Positions 1 to 5,440 of a stretch of DNA of 6,272 bases are shown one piece after another. Position numbers and translations under genes: made by a program. This stretch comes from JAWWPG01 sp038327385 (GTDB lineage Bacteria; Actinomycetota; Actinomycetes; Propionibacteriales; Nocardioidaceae): positions 1-6,272 of the forward strand of contig JBBQKY010000153.1 of the NCBI GenBank assembly GCA_038327385.1, read 5' to 3'. Below the pieces are notes generated by a model that searched no databases, was not told the origin of the DNA, and worked only from the letters and a program-made list of their open reading frames with translations. Numbering within the stretch: position 1 is the stretch's first letter; every line of letters begins with the position of its first letter.

Positions 1-134
1 GCGTGATCGGTGCGAACCTCTGGGAGGTAGGGGCCGCCTTCCTCGCTGTTGGCGCGTTCGCCGGAGCAGCCCTGGTGATTGCGACGACGACGGCCGTCAA
101 GAGGGCCATCAAAAGGATCGTCACGCCGCGCTAG
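1..134 (+). CDS. C-terminal end of an unrecognised small membrane protein (partial)
   Basis: A frame that is open from the left edge ends at TAG 132-134. The visible 43 residues run from VIGANLWEVG through a hydrophobic stretch rich in Ala, Gly, Val, Leu and Phe (about residues 8-29) to a basic tail ending KRAIKRIVTPR. That is a single membrane helix followed by a positive cytoplasmic end. The first full codon is GTG at 3-5, so this could be a complete 43-residue protein, or the tail of a longer one whose start lies outside the window. I cannot tell which because no upstream sequence is available to show a ribosome site. I do not recognise the family. It lies 49 bp before the DUF3099 gene on the same strand. 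The reading is supported by the helix-plus-basic-tail composition, but the frame is short. Confidence 0.45.
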   Translation, partial: VIGANLWEVGAAFLAVGAFAGAALVIATTTAVKRAIKRIVTPR

Positions 135-171
135 CCAACTCGGCTGGACCCCGGCCTCCACCAAGCCCACG

Positions 172-177
172 TAGGCT
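172..177 (+). promoter_or_regulatory. -10 element TAGGCT, possible leaderless promoter for the DUF3099 gene
   Basis: TAGGCT fits the actinobacterial TAnnnT -10 pattern and ends six bases before the GTG start at 184. Transcription from it would begin at or next to the start codon. No Shine-Dalgarno sequence is visible before that GTG, which agrees with a leaderless transcript. No convincing TTGAC-like -35 is found at 16-19 bp upstream, which keeps confidence moderate. Confidence 0.4.
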
Positions 178-183
178 CGCATC

Positions 184-384
184 GTGGGTCGGCAGCGGCG
201 CTACTTCGCGCTCATGGGAACCTGCCTCGCCCTCATCATCCTCGCGTGGTTCGTGGTCAGGTTCTTCTCCACAGGAGCCGCCATCGCCATGAGCGTGGTT
301 GCGATGTTCATCCCGCCGATAGCGGCCATCGTCGGCAATCGGGGCGACTCGCGGCGGCCGCGTGCACAACGTCGCCAATGGTGA
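184..384 (+). CDS. DUF3099 family small membrane protein
   Basis: A 66-residue protein with a basic start (RQRRYF at 3-8), a first hydrophobic helix at about 8-25 (FALMGTCLALIILAWFVV), a short RFFSTG turn, and a second helix at about 31-51 containing VAMFIPPIAAIVGN. The tail is hydrophilic and arginine-rich. The pattern RRYFxLMGxCL, then V-R-x-F/W-S, then VVAMxIPPxAAIVxNR is what I recall of DUF3099, an actinobacterial family of unknown function. The GTG at 184 is chosen because it keeps the conserved RRYF segment. The ATG at 214 would remove it. It sits upstream of the Pit accessory gene with a 77-bp gap that has its own promoter-like motifs, so co-transcription is uncertain. No enzymatic motif is present, and both helices suggest an inner-membrane hairpin protein. 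Confidence 0.75.
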   Translation: MGRQRRYFALMGTCLALIILAWFVVRFFSTGAAIAMSVVAMFIPPIAAIVGNRGDSRRPRAQRRQW

Positions 385-395
385 CCCGGGCGACC

Positions 396-426
396 TTGCG
401 CGCGTCACCCGTTCACCCCCTAGCAT
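396..426 (+). promoter_or_regulatory. Candidate promoter of the DUF47-pit operon
   Basis: TAGCAT at 421-426 matches the TAnnnT -10 pattern. TTGCGC at 396-401 is a partial -35 match with a 19-bp spacer, longer than the usual 17-18. Transcription would start near 433, giving a leader of about 29 bases that carries GGAG at 452-455, six bases before the GTG at 462. The order (promoter, ribosome site, start) is coherent, but the -35 is weak. Confidence 0.38.
411..421 (+). promoter_or_regulatory. PHO-box-like half site GTTCACCCCCT
   Basis: GTTCACC is the core of the 11-nt direct repeat unit bound by Streptomyces PhoP (as I recall, G-G/T-TCA-YYY-R-G/C-G). This unit matches 9 of 11 positions and abuts the -10 TAGCAT. 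A second TCACCC lies 8 bases upstream (405-410), not the 11 expected of tandem PHO units, so a full PHO box is not shown. Placement before a phosphate transport operon is the main reason to record it. Confidence 0.22.
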
Positions 427-461
427 GGCGGTGACCTTCCGGCGCTGGACTGGAGCTTCTC

Positions 462-1079
462 GTGCGCTTGCGTTTCCGACCCGTGGACAGCACGTTCTAC
501 GACCTCATCTCGGAGTCGGCCACCAACCTCGTTGGCGGGACGGAGCTCCTCGCCGAGATGCTCTCCAGCACCTGTGACCGCAAGAGCCTGTCCAAGCGCA
601 TGCGCAAGGCCGAGCACGAGGCCGACGAGACGACGCACGCCATCATCCGCCGGGTGAACACCACGTTCGTCACACCGTTCGACCGCGAGGACATCTACCG
701 TCTCGCCATCGGGCTCGACGACGTCATGGACTACATGGAGGAGGCCGTCGACCTCGTCAACCTGTACGAGGTCAAAGAGCTGCCCGCCGAGCTCGCCAAC
801 CAGGTCGAGGTCCTGCAGCGCTCGGCCGAGCTCACCGCCGAGAGCATGCCCAAGCTGCGGACCATGCGAGACCTCGACGAGTACTGGGTCGAGATCAACC
901 GCCTGGAGAACGCCGGGGACAAGTCGTACCGGCGCATTCTCGCCAGCCTTTTCAACGGCTCGTACGACGCCTTGACGGTACTCAAGCTGAAGGACATCGT
1001 GGACGCTCTGGAGGCGGCAATCGACGCGTTCGAGTCGGTGGCGAACACCGTCGAGCAGATCGCCGTCAAGGAGTCCTGA
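462..1079 (+). CDS. PhoU-like DUF47 protein, Pit accessory protein
   Basis: A 205-residue, all-helical soluble protein of the DUF47/PhoU-like family, the usual length for the family. Such proteins are encoded beside Pit transporters and are thought to modulate phosphate uptake. The metal-binding style acidic motifs of PhoU-like bundles are visible: AEHEAD at 50-55, FDREDIYRLA at 73-82 leading into LDDVMDYMEE at 85-94, RLENAGD at 147-153, and LKDIVDALEAAIDAFE near 176-191. There is no signal peptide or membrane segment, so it should act in the cytoplasm or at the membrane face. The GTG at 462 is chosen because GGAG at 452-455 is six bases upstream and the MRLRFRPVDxxFYDL opening is typical of actinobacterial homologues. 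It is followed 61 bp later by the pit gene on the same strand, almost certainly one operon. It carries no DNA-binding domain, so a role in gene regulation would be indirect. Confidence 0.93.
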   Translation: MRLRFRPVDSTFYDLISESATNLVGGTELLAEMLSSTCDRKSLSKRMRKAEHEADETTHAIIRRVNTTFVTPFDREDIYRLAIGLDDVMDYMEEAVDLVNLYEVKELPAELANQVEVLQRSAELTAESMPKLRTMRDLDEYWVEINRLENAGDKSYRRILASLFNGSYDALTVLKLKDIVDALEAAIDAFESVANTVEQIAVKES

Positions 1080-1125
1080 GCGCTGTGCACCGCCGACTCG
1101 CGGCCGAGGACGGTCGCGCGCCCGC

Positions 1126-1132
1126 AGAGGGG
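1126..1132 (+). promoter_or_regulatory. Ribosome binding site of the pit gene
   Basis: AGAGGGG lies eight bases before the GTG at 1141 and supports that start. The gap between the DUF47 stop and this site has no clear promoter or terminator, consistent with one transcript for both genes. Confidence 0.55.
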
Positions 1133-1140
1133 CACTAGGC

Positions 1141-2136
1141 GTGGAGCTCGGGCTGGTGCTCGCCGTCGTGGCCGTCGCCCTCGCGTTCGACTACACCAAC
1201 GGTTTCCACGACGCCGCCAACGCGATCGCCACCTCGATCTCCACCCGAGCCCTGACACCGCGCCTCGCTCTGACCCTCGCCGCCGTGATGAACTTCGCCG
1301 GCGCCTTCCTCGGCCAGGAGGTCGCCAACACGGTCAGTGCCGTCATCGACCCGCCGGACGGCAGCCGCGGGCTCGTGATCGTCATCGCCGGGCTGGTCGG
1401 CGCTATCACGTGGAACCTGCTCACGTGGTACTTCGGGCTGCCGTCATCCTCGTCGCACGCCCTCATCGGTGGTCTCGTCGGCGCAGCCCTCGCCTCCGGC
1501 AGCCTGGTGCACTGGACCGCGATCCGCGAGAAGGTGCTGATCCCGATGGTGGCCTCGCCGCTTGTCGGGTTCGGAGTCGCCTTCCTGCTCATGCTCGCGA
1601 TCATGTGGATCTTCCGCCGACGAAAGCCAGGCCCGGTCAACCGCGGGTTCAAGCTCGCCCAGGTGTTCTCGGCATCGGCGATGGCGCTCGGCCACGGCCT
1701 CCAGGACGCCCAGAAGACCATGGGCGTGATCTTCCTCGCGCTGGTCACGTCCGGCCACGCGGAGAGCGGCCAGGGCCTGCCTTGGTGGGTCATCGTGTCG
1801 GCGGCCACGGCCATCTCGCTCGGAACCTACTCGGGCGGCTGGCGGATCATGCGGACGATGGGACGCGGGATCATCCACCTCGACCCGCCGCGCGCGTTCG
1901 CTGCCGAGGTGACCGCCGCGTCGATCCTGTACATCACCGCGTTCGTCTACAAGGCGCCGGTCTCGACCACCCACATCATCACGTCGGGAGTGATGGGCTC
2001 CGGCGCCACCAAACGCCGCTCCGCGGTCCGCTGGGGCGTCGCCCGGACCATCGTCACCGCCTGGGTGCTGACCTTCCCCGCGGCCGGGCTGGTCTCTGCC
2101 TTCGTCTACCTGGTGCTGCGGATCTTCCTGCCTTGA
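1141..2136 (+). CDS. pit: Low-affinity inorganic phosphate transporter, Pit (PiT/SLC20) family
   Basis: A 331-residue integral membrane protein that imports phosphate, in the Pit family as metal phosphate with protons. Both halves of the family's inverted repeat are visible. The first half has FDYTNGFHDAANAIATSIS from residue 16 and GLPSSSSHALIGG at 99-111. The second has GHGLQDAQKTMG at 184-195 and KAPVSTTHIITSGVMGSG from residue 271. The Asp/Asn residues D24, N27 and D189 sit in the conserved signature segments. Hydrophobic stretches suggest nine to ten membrane helices, with a short basic loop (FRRRKPGPVNRG, about 158-169) between the halves. It is the short bacterial form, lacking the long central loop that makes E. 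coli PitA about 500 residues. The ribosome site AGAGGGG supports the GTG start, and the GTG-encoded start leads directly into the first helix. Partner gene DUF47 lies just upstream. No truncation or frameshift is seen. The exact co-ion or metal cannot be read from the sequence. Confidence 0.95.
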   Translation: MELGLVLAVVAVALAFDYTNGFHDAANAIATSISTRALTPRLALTLAAVMNFAGAFLGQEVANTVSAVIDPPDGSRGLVIVIAGLVGAITWNLLTWYFGLPSSSSHALIGGLVGAALASGSLVHWTAIREKVLIPMVASPLVGFGVAFLLMLAIMWIFRRRKPGPVNRGFKLAQVFSASAMALGHGLQDAQKTMGVIFLALVTSGHAESGQGLPWWVIVSAATAISLGTYSGGWRIMRTMGRGIIHLDPPRAFAAEVTAASILYITAFVYKAPVSTTHIITSGVMGSGATKRRSAVRWGVARTIVTAWVLTFPAAGLVSAFVYLVLRIFLP

Positions 2137-2173
2137 CCCGCCGCCGACAACTGCGGGCTGGTCAGTCGGGCAC

Positions 2174-2200
2174 GTCGGTCACTCCGGCTTCTCGACCGAC
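2174..2200. terminator. Hairpin at the meeting point of the convergent units, possible bidirectional terminator
   Basis: GTCGGTC at 2174-2180 and GACCGAC at 2194-2200 form a perfect 7-bp stem around a 13-base loop. It starts 38 bases after the pit stop and spans the stop codon of the minus-strand gene (TCA at 2179-2181). There is no T tract on either side, so it is not a classic intrinsic terminator, although actinobacterial terminators often lack one. The 42-bp convergent gap contains no better candidate. Confidence 0.33.
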
Positions 2201-3051
2201 AGCACCTTCCCCTGCGCGCGGTGTACGACGATCAGGCCGCCGGGAGGCAGCGGCGTCTTGTCGATCCCGAGCGCTGCGTACAGCTTCCGCAGCACCGGCC
2301 GGTGGGTGCAGATCGCCGTCCGCTTGGCGCTGCCCAACGCCTGTGCCGCCAGCTGCCCGAGCACGGCTTCAGAGACCTTCTCCTCCGACAGGCCAGGCTC
2401 GAGTCGGGTCTTGACGCCGTACGCGTCGACAAACGGCAGCATCGTGTCCACGCACCGCTTTGCGTCGCTCGTGACCACGCGGGTTACGCCGTACGCCGCG
2501 AGCACCGGCACCAGCCGCTCCGCGGTACGCCGACCTTCCGGCGCCAACGGCCGCTCGGAGTCCTTGCGCTTCCAGGTCTTGCGCTTCTGCGCCTCGGCAT
2601 GCCGGACGACCAGCAGCACTGAGGAGTCGAAGGCGGAGACCGTCAGCTCCTCGAGCAGCTCCACGTCCCGGGGGTGGGTCAGCTTGCGGCGAGCATCCGA
2701 CAGGGAAACCCACGCCACCGCGTCGATCTCGGAGTTCACCTCATAGGCCGAGACGTCGCCCGTCCCCCGCGGCTGAGCGATCCAGTACGACACGGTCTTG
2801 GGCTGGCCGCTGGAGATGGTGTAGTGGTCGTCGCGCAGCCGCGGGCCGATCCGGGCCTGCAGCCCGGTCTCCTCCTCCACCTCCCGCACCGCGGCCACGA
2901 TCGGCTCTTCCTCGGGCTCCAGCTTGCCCTTCGGGAACGACCAGTCGTCCCACCGAGGACGGTGTACGACGAGGACCTCGGGCTCCTTCGCGCCGTCCCG
3001 CCAGACGACACAGCCTGCTGCTCGCACCGTCGTTACGGGAGCGGTGGCCAT
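2179..3051 (-). CDS. mutT1: Nudix hydrolase fused to a histidine phosphatase domain, MutT1-type
   Basis: A 290-residue two-domain protein. Residues about 8-138 are a Nudix domain with a complete Nudix box: G42, E48, R56, E57, E60, E61, G63, with the lead-in WSFPKGKLEPEEE. Residues about 143-290 are a histidine phosphatase domain with RHAEA at 150-154, the basic segment KRKTWKRKDSERPL at 156-169, TSDAKRC at 194-200 and a second histidine in CTHRP (H250). In mycobacterial MutT1 this architecture hydrolyses 8-oxo-(d)GTP and dinucleoside polyphosphates, protecting against oxidised nucleotides. That activity is inferred here by family. The protein is cytoplasmic, with no signal or membrane segment. 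The ATG at 3049-3051 on the minus strand starts 9 bp after the ppk stop, so the gene is very likely the last of a ppk operon and translationally coupled; a GGTAGG motif overlaps the ppk stop codon. Substrate choice cannot be decided from sequence, and diadenosine or inositol polyphosphates are alternatives. Confidence 0.92.
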   Translation of the reverse strand: MATAPVTTVRAAGCVVWRDGAKEPEVLVVHRPRWDDWSFPKGKLEPEEEPIVAAVREVEEETGLQARIGPRLRDDHYTISSGQPKTVSYWIAQPRGTGDVSAYEVNSEIDAVAWVSLSDARRKLTHPRDVELLEELTVSAFDSSVLLVVRHAEAQKRKTWKRKDSERPLAPEGRRTAERLVPVLAAYGVTRVVTSDAKRCVDTMLPFVDAYGVKTRLEPGLSEEKVSEAVLGQLAAQALGSAKRTAICTHRPVLRKLYAALGIDKTPLPPGGLIVVHRAQGKVLSVEKPE

Positions 3052-3060
3052 CCCCGCCGC

Positions 3061-5316
3061 CTACCGCCGGGCCGCGGCCACTGGCTCGCGGTTGTGCCGG
3101 TCCAGTCCCATCAGGGTGGTCTGCAGGTCGCTCAACGGCTCACCGGCGTCATCGACGTGGTGCCGGGTCCAGCTACCGTCCGCGCCGAGCCACCAGGACG
3201 CCGTACCGTCGTCGAAGCCGCGGTCGAGCAGCTCCCCGAGTGCCCTCACATGCGCCCGCGACGGGATCTTGACAAGCACCTCGACGCGGCGGTCCAAATT
3301 GCGATGCATCAGGTCGGCTGAGCCGATCCAGGCTTCCGGATCACCGCCGTTCTCGAACCAGTAGACCCGGCTGTGCTCGAGGAACCGGCCGAGGATGCTG
3401 CGCACGGTGACCAGCTCGGACAAACCCGCGACCTCCGGGCGCAGCGCGCAGATGCCGCGGATCCACAGGTCGACCGAGACCCCGGCCTGCGAGGCGCGGT
3501 AGATGGCGTCGATGAGCCCCTCGTCGACCAGCGCGTTGAGCTTGAACCTGATCCGGGCTGGTCGGCCGGCCTCATGGTGGGCGATCTCCCGGTCCACCAG
3601 CTCCAGCAGGCCCGACCGGACCGTCCCCGGCGCCACCAGCAGCTTGGCGTAGTCGCGTTTGAGTGCGAACCCCGACAGGTCGTTGAACAGGTTCGCGATG
3701 TCCGCGGTGATGGCCGGGTCCTTGGTGAGCAGACCGATGTCCTCGTACATACGAGCGGTCTTGGGGTTGTAGTTGCCCGTCCCGATGTGGGCGTAGCGCC
3801 GAATGCCCTCAAGCTCGTCGCGCACCACGAGCGCCAGCTTGCAGTGCGTCTTCAGGCCCACCACGCCGTACACCACATGGCAGCCGGCCTGCTCCAGCTT
3901 GCGCGCCCAGCGGATGTTGGCCTGCTCGTCGAAGCGCGCCTTGATCTCCACCACGACCAGGACCTGCTTGCCCGCCTCGGCGGCGTCGACGAGCGCGTCG
4001 ATGATGGGCGAGTCGCCCGACGTCCGGTAGAGCATCTGCTTGATCGCCAGCACGTGCGGGTCGGCGGCAGCCTGCTCGAGGAACCGCTGGACGCTGGTAG
4101 CGAACGAGTCGTAGGGATGGTGCAGGAGCACGTCGCGCCGGGTCAGGGCGCTGAAGATGTCGACCGGGCTGGACGACTCCACCTCGGCCAGGTGCGCGTG
4201 TGTGTGCGGCACGAACGCCGGGTACTTCAGCTCGGGCCGGTCCAGGTCGGCGATGCCGTACAAGCCCGTCAGGTCCAGCGGTCCGGGCAGGTGGACCACC
4301 TCGCGCTCGGAGATGTCGAGCTCCGAGACCAGCAGCTCCAGCACGTGCGAGTCGATCGACTCCTCGACCTCCAGGCGAACCGGCGAGCCGAAGCGCCGGC
4401 GCTGCAGCTCCTTCTCGAGGGCCTTGAGCAGGTTCTCGGCGTCGTCCTCCTCGAGCTCGAGGTCCTCGTTGCGGGTCACCCGGAAGGTGTGGTGCTGCAC
4501 CACATCCATGCCAGGGAAGAGGTAGTCGAGATGCGCGGCGATCACATCCTCCAGCGGCACGAACCGCTGGCCGCCAAGCGTCACGAAGCGCGGGAAGATC
4601 GGCGGCACCTTGACCCGGGCGAAGTGCTCCTTGCCGGTGTCGGGGTTGCAAAGTAGGACCGCCAGGTTGAGCGACAGCCCCGAGATGTAGGGGAAGGGGT
4701 GGGCGGGGTCCACGGCCAGCGGCGTCAGCACCGGCCACACGCGCTCGGTGAACAACTTTTTCATCTGCTCCTGCTCGCCGGCGTCGAGCTCCTTCCAGCG
4801 CAGCAGGTAGATGCCGTTGTCGCTGAGCTCGCCGAGGATCTGCTTGTGCAGCACCCGCGCGTGACGCTGCATCAGCTCGCCGGACTCGCGCCAGATCGAC
4901 TCGAGCAGCTCGCGGGGCATCTTCTGGCTGGCGGCGCGGACGGCGACCCCTGCCTCGATCCGTCGCTTGAGACCGGCCACTCGGACCATGAAGAACTCGT
5001 CGAGGTTGCTGGCGAAGATCGCCAGGAAGCGGGTCCGCTCGAGAAGCGGGAGCTTAGGGTCCTCGGCCAGCTCCAGGACCCGGCTGTTGAAGTGCAGCCA
5101 GGAGATCTCGCGGTCCAGGAAGCGGTCGGCCGGCAGGTCGTGGATGTCCGGCTGGTACGGCGGCTCGACGTCGAACGTGTCGATGGGGGTGGTCAGCTGC
5201 CCCCCGTTCCGTGACCCCACATCCGCCAAGCCCCCATCCGCCGAGCCCGCGGTGGAGGCGGGCAGGGTGGTGGTCCGGCTGGTGGCGTCGGCCGGGGCGT
5301 GCGGCTCCGTTGACAT
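3061..5316 (-). CDS. ppk1: Polyphosphate kinase Ppk1
   Basis: A 751-residue RNA-degrading-free polyphosphate enzyme of the Ppk1 family that reversibly transfers the ATP gamma-phosphate to a growing polyphosphate chain through a phosphohistidine. After a Ser/Thr/Gly-rich, probably disordered tail (about 1-60) come the N-terminal domain (FLDREISWLHFNSRVLELA from 66; SNLDEFFMVRVAGL with N104 in the nucleotide-binding segment), the head domain, and two phospholipase-D-like catalytic domains. H491 in GLKTHCKLA aligns with the autophosphorylated H435 of E. coli, and H648 in EHSRVYWF with H592. The spacing of 157 is identical. R431 (LYRTSGDSP) and R461 (KARFDEQ) match the R375 and R405 positions, again at exact spacing. 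IGTGNYNPKTARMYED follows H491. The ATG at 5316 has an excellent but distant GGAGGTGA. The MutT1-like gene follows after 9 bp and mshD precedes by 127 bp. No damage is seen; catalytic residues are all present. Confidence 0.98.
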   Translation of the reverse strand: MSTEPHAPADATSRTTTLPASTAGSADGGLADVGSRNGGQLTTPIDTFDVEPPYQPDIHDLPADRFLDREISWLHFNSRVLELAEDPKLPLLERTRFLAIFASNLDEFFMVRVAGLKRRIEAGVAVRAASQKMPRELLESIWRESGELMQRHARVLHKQILGELSDNGIYLLRWKELDAGEQEQMKKLFTERVWPVLTPLAVDPAHPFPYISGLSLNLAVLLCNPDTGKEHFARVKVPPIFPRFVTLGGQRFVPLEDVIAAHLDYLFPGMDVVQHHTFRVTRNEDLELEEDDAENLLKALEKELQRRRFGSPVRLEVEESIDSHVLELLVSELDISEREVVHLPGPLDLTGLYGIADLDRPELKYPAFVPHTHAHLAEVESSSPVDIFSALTRRDVLLHHPYDSFATSVQRFLEQAAADPHVLAIKQMLYRTSGDSPIIDALVDAAEAGKQVLVVVEIKARFDEQANIRWARKLEQAGCHVVYGVVGLKTHCKLALVVRDELEGIRRYAHIGTGNYNPKTARMYEDIGLLTKDPAITADIANLFNDLSGFALKRDYAKLLVAPGTVRSGLLELVDREIAHHEAGRPARIRFKLNALVDEGLIDAIYRASQAGVSVDLWIRGICALRPEVAGLSELVTVRSILGRFLEHSRVYWFENGGDPEAWIGSADLMHRNLDRRVEVLVKIPSRAHVRALGELLDRGFDDGTASWWLGADGSWTRHHVDDAGEPLSDLQTTLMGLDRHNREPVAAARR
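5220..5249 (-). repeat. 15-bp imperfect duplication inside the ppk N-terminal tail
   Basis: Two adjacent 15-bp units (5220-5234 and 5235-5249), each beginning CATCCGCC and continuing A/G-AGCCC, differ at two positions. They lie in frame in the disordered tail of Ppk1 and account for the repeated ADGGLADVG-like residues at about 26-34. The conserved fold is not touched. Confidence 0.7.
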
Positions 5317-5329
5317 GCCGCCTATGGTG

Positions 5330-5337
5330 TCACCTCC
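5330..5337 (-). promoter_or_regulatory. Strong Shine-Dalgarno GGAGGTGA of ppk, unusually far from the ATG
   Basis: On the minus strand GGAGGTGA is a full-length match to the anti-Shine-Dalgarno. Its end lies 13 bases before the ATG at 5316, and GGAGG ends 16 bases before it, beyond the usual 5-9. An in-frame ATA at 5325-5323 would be 7 bases after GGAGG. The final TGA of this site is also the stop codon of the 36-codon ORF described separately. Confidence 0.6.
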
Positions 5338-5440
5338 GAGTGAACGGCGCGTTACGTCGTACGACCTCCCCGACCATCCGGCCCTTTCGGTGGGCCATCC
5401 GACCCTTTCGGTGGACCATCCGACCCTTTTGGTGGAGCAT
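5330..5440 (-). CDS. Possible 36-codon leader ORF built from a 21-bp repeat, between mshD and ppk
   Basis: An ATG at 5440-5438 opens a 36-codon frame that ends at TGA 5332-5330. The predicted peptide is three heptads (MLHQKGR, MVHRKGR, MAHRKGR), a fourth beginning with MVGEVVRR, and a tail ending APFTRR. It is very basic (three Lys, nine Arg, three His, one Glu). The first ATG has no clear ribosome site. The in-frame ATGs at 5419, 5398 and 5377 each follow AAAGGG by four bases, so initiation inside the repeats is plausible. The frame begins one codon after the mshD stop and in the mshD frame. Its stop is part of the ppk Shine-Dalgarno, so translating it would bring ribosomes to the ppk start. 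I know of no homologous peptide. The open frame could be an accident of a 21-bp, three-divisible repeat without stops. Existence of the ORF is certain; that it is a gene is not. Confidence 0.3.
   Translation of the reverse strand: MLHQKGRMVHRKGRMAHRKGRMVGEVVRRNAPFTRR
5335..5345 (-). promoter_or_regulatory. PHO-box-like unit GTTCACTCGGA upstream of ppk
   Basis: On the minus strand GTTCACTCGGA matches 10 of 11 positions of the PhoP direct repeat unit as I recall it for Streptomyces (G-G/T-TCA-YYY-R-G/C-G). Flanking 11-nt units are much weaker (about 7 of 11 and 6 of 11). In Streptomyces lividans ppk is reported to be under PhoP control, which makes the match interesting. The unit overlaps the Shine-Dalgarno, an odd place for an activator site, so it may be chance. 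Confidence 0.25.
5356..5365. other. Perfect 10-bp palindrome GTCGTACGAC upstream of ppk
   Basis: GTCGTACGAC reads the same on both strands and lies in the mshD-ppk gap, 40 bases before the ppk ATG and next to the end of the tandem repeats. It may be an operator or merely a product of the common GTACGAC codon pair. No second copy of the full palindrome was noticed in the window. Confidence 0.4.

Noticed and set aside
121..426. Minus-strand ORF of 101 codons opposite the DUF3099 gene
   Set aside because: Composition is Arg/Asp/Glu/Gly/Pro rich with no recognisable motif, antisense to a gene with clear membrane helices and family features.
2137..2170. Short inverted repeats CCCGC/GCGGG and CCGAC/GTCGG after the pit stop
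   Set aside because: Stems of only five base pairs with loops of 11 or more bases and no T tract. The 7-bp hairpin at 2174-2200 is the better candidate terminator.
1410..2414. Plus-strand ORF of 334 codons overlapping pit and running into the opposite gene
   Set aside because: A shifted-frame shadow of the transporter gene, rich in Arg, Pro, Gly and Ala without membrane helices or motifs, and it also crosses the convergent gap.
3373..4656. Long plus-strand ORF of 427 codons opposite ppk
   Set aside because: Exactly antisense to the conserved catalytic part of Ppk1. Its composition (Val, Asp, Gln, Arg, His rich) is typical of the complement of GC-rich coding sequence, with no domain recognised.
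3809..4738. Minus-strand ORF of 309 codons inside ppk in another frame
   Set aside because: Same-strand out-of-frame shadow with low-complexity Arg/Gly/Ala/Pro content. The true frame has all Ppk1 motifs.
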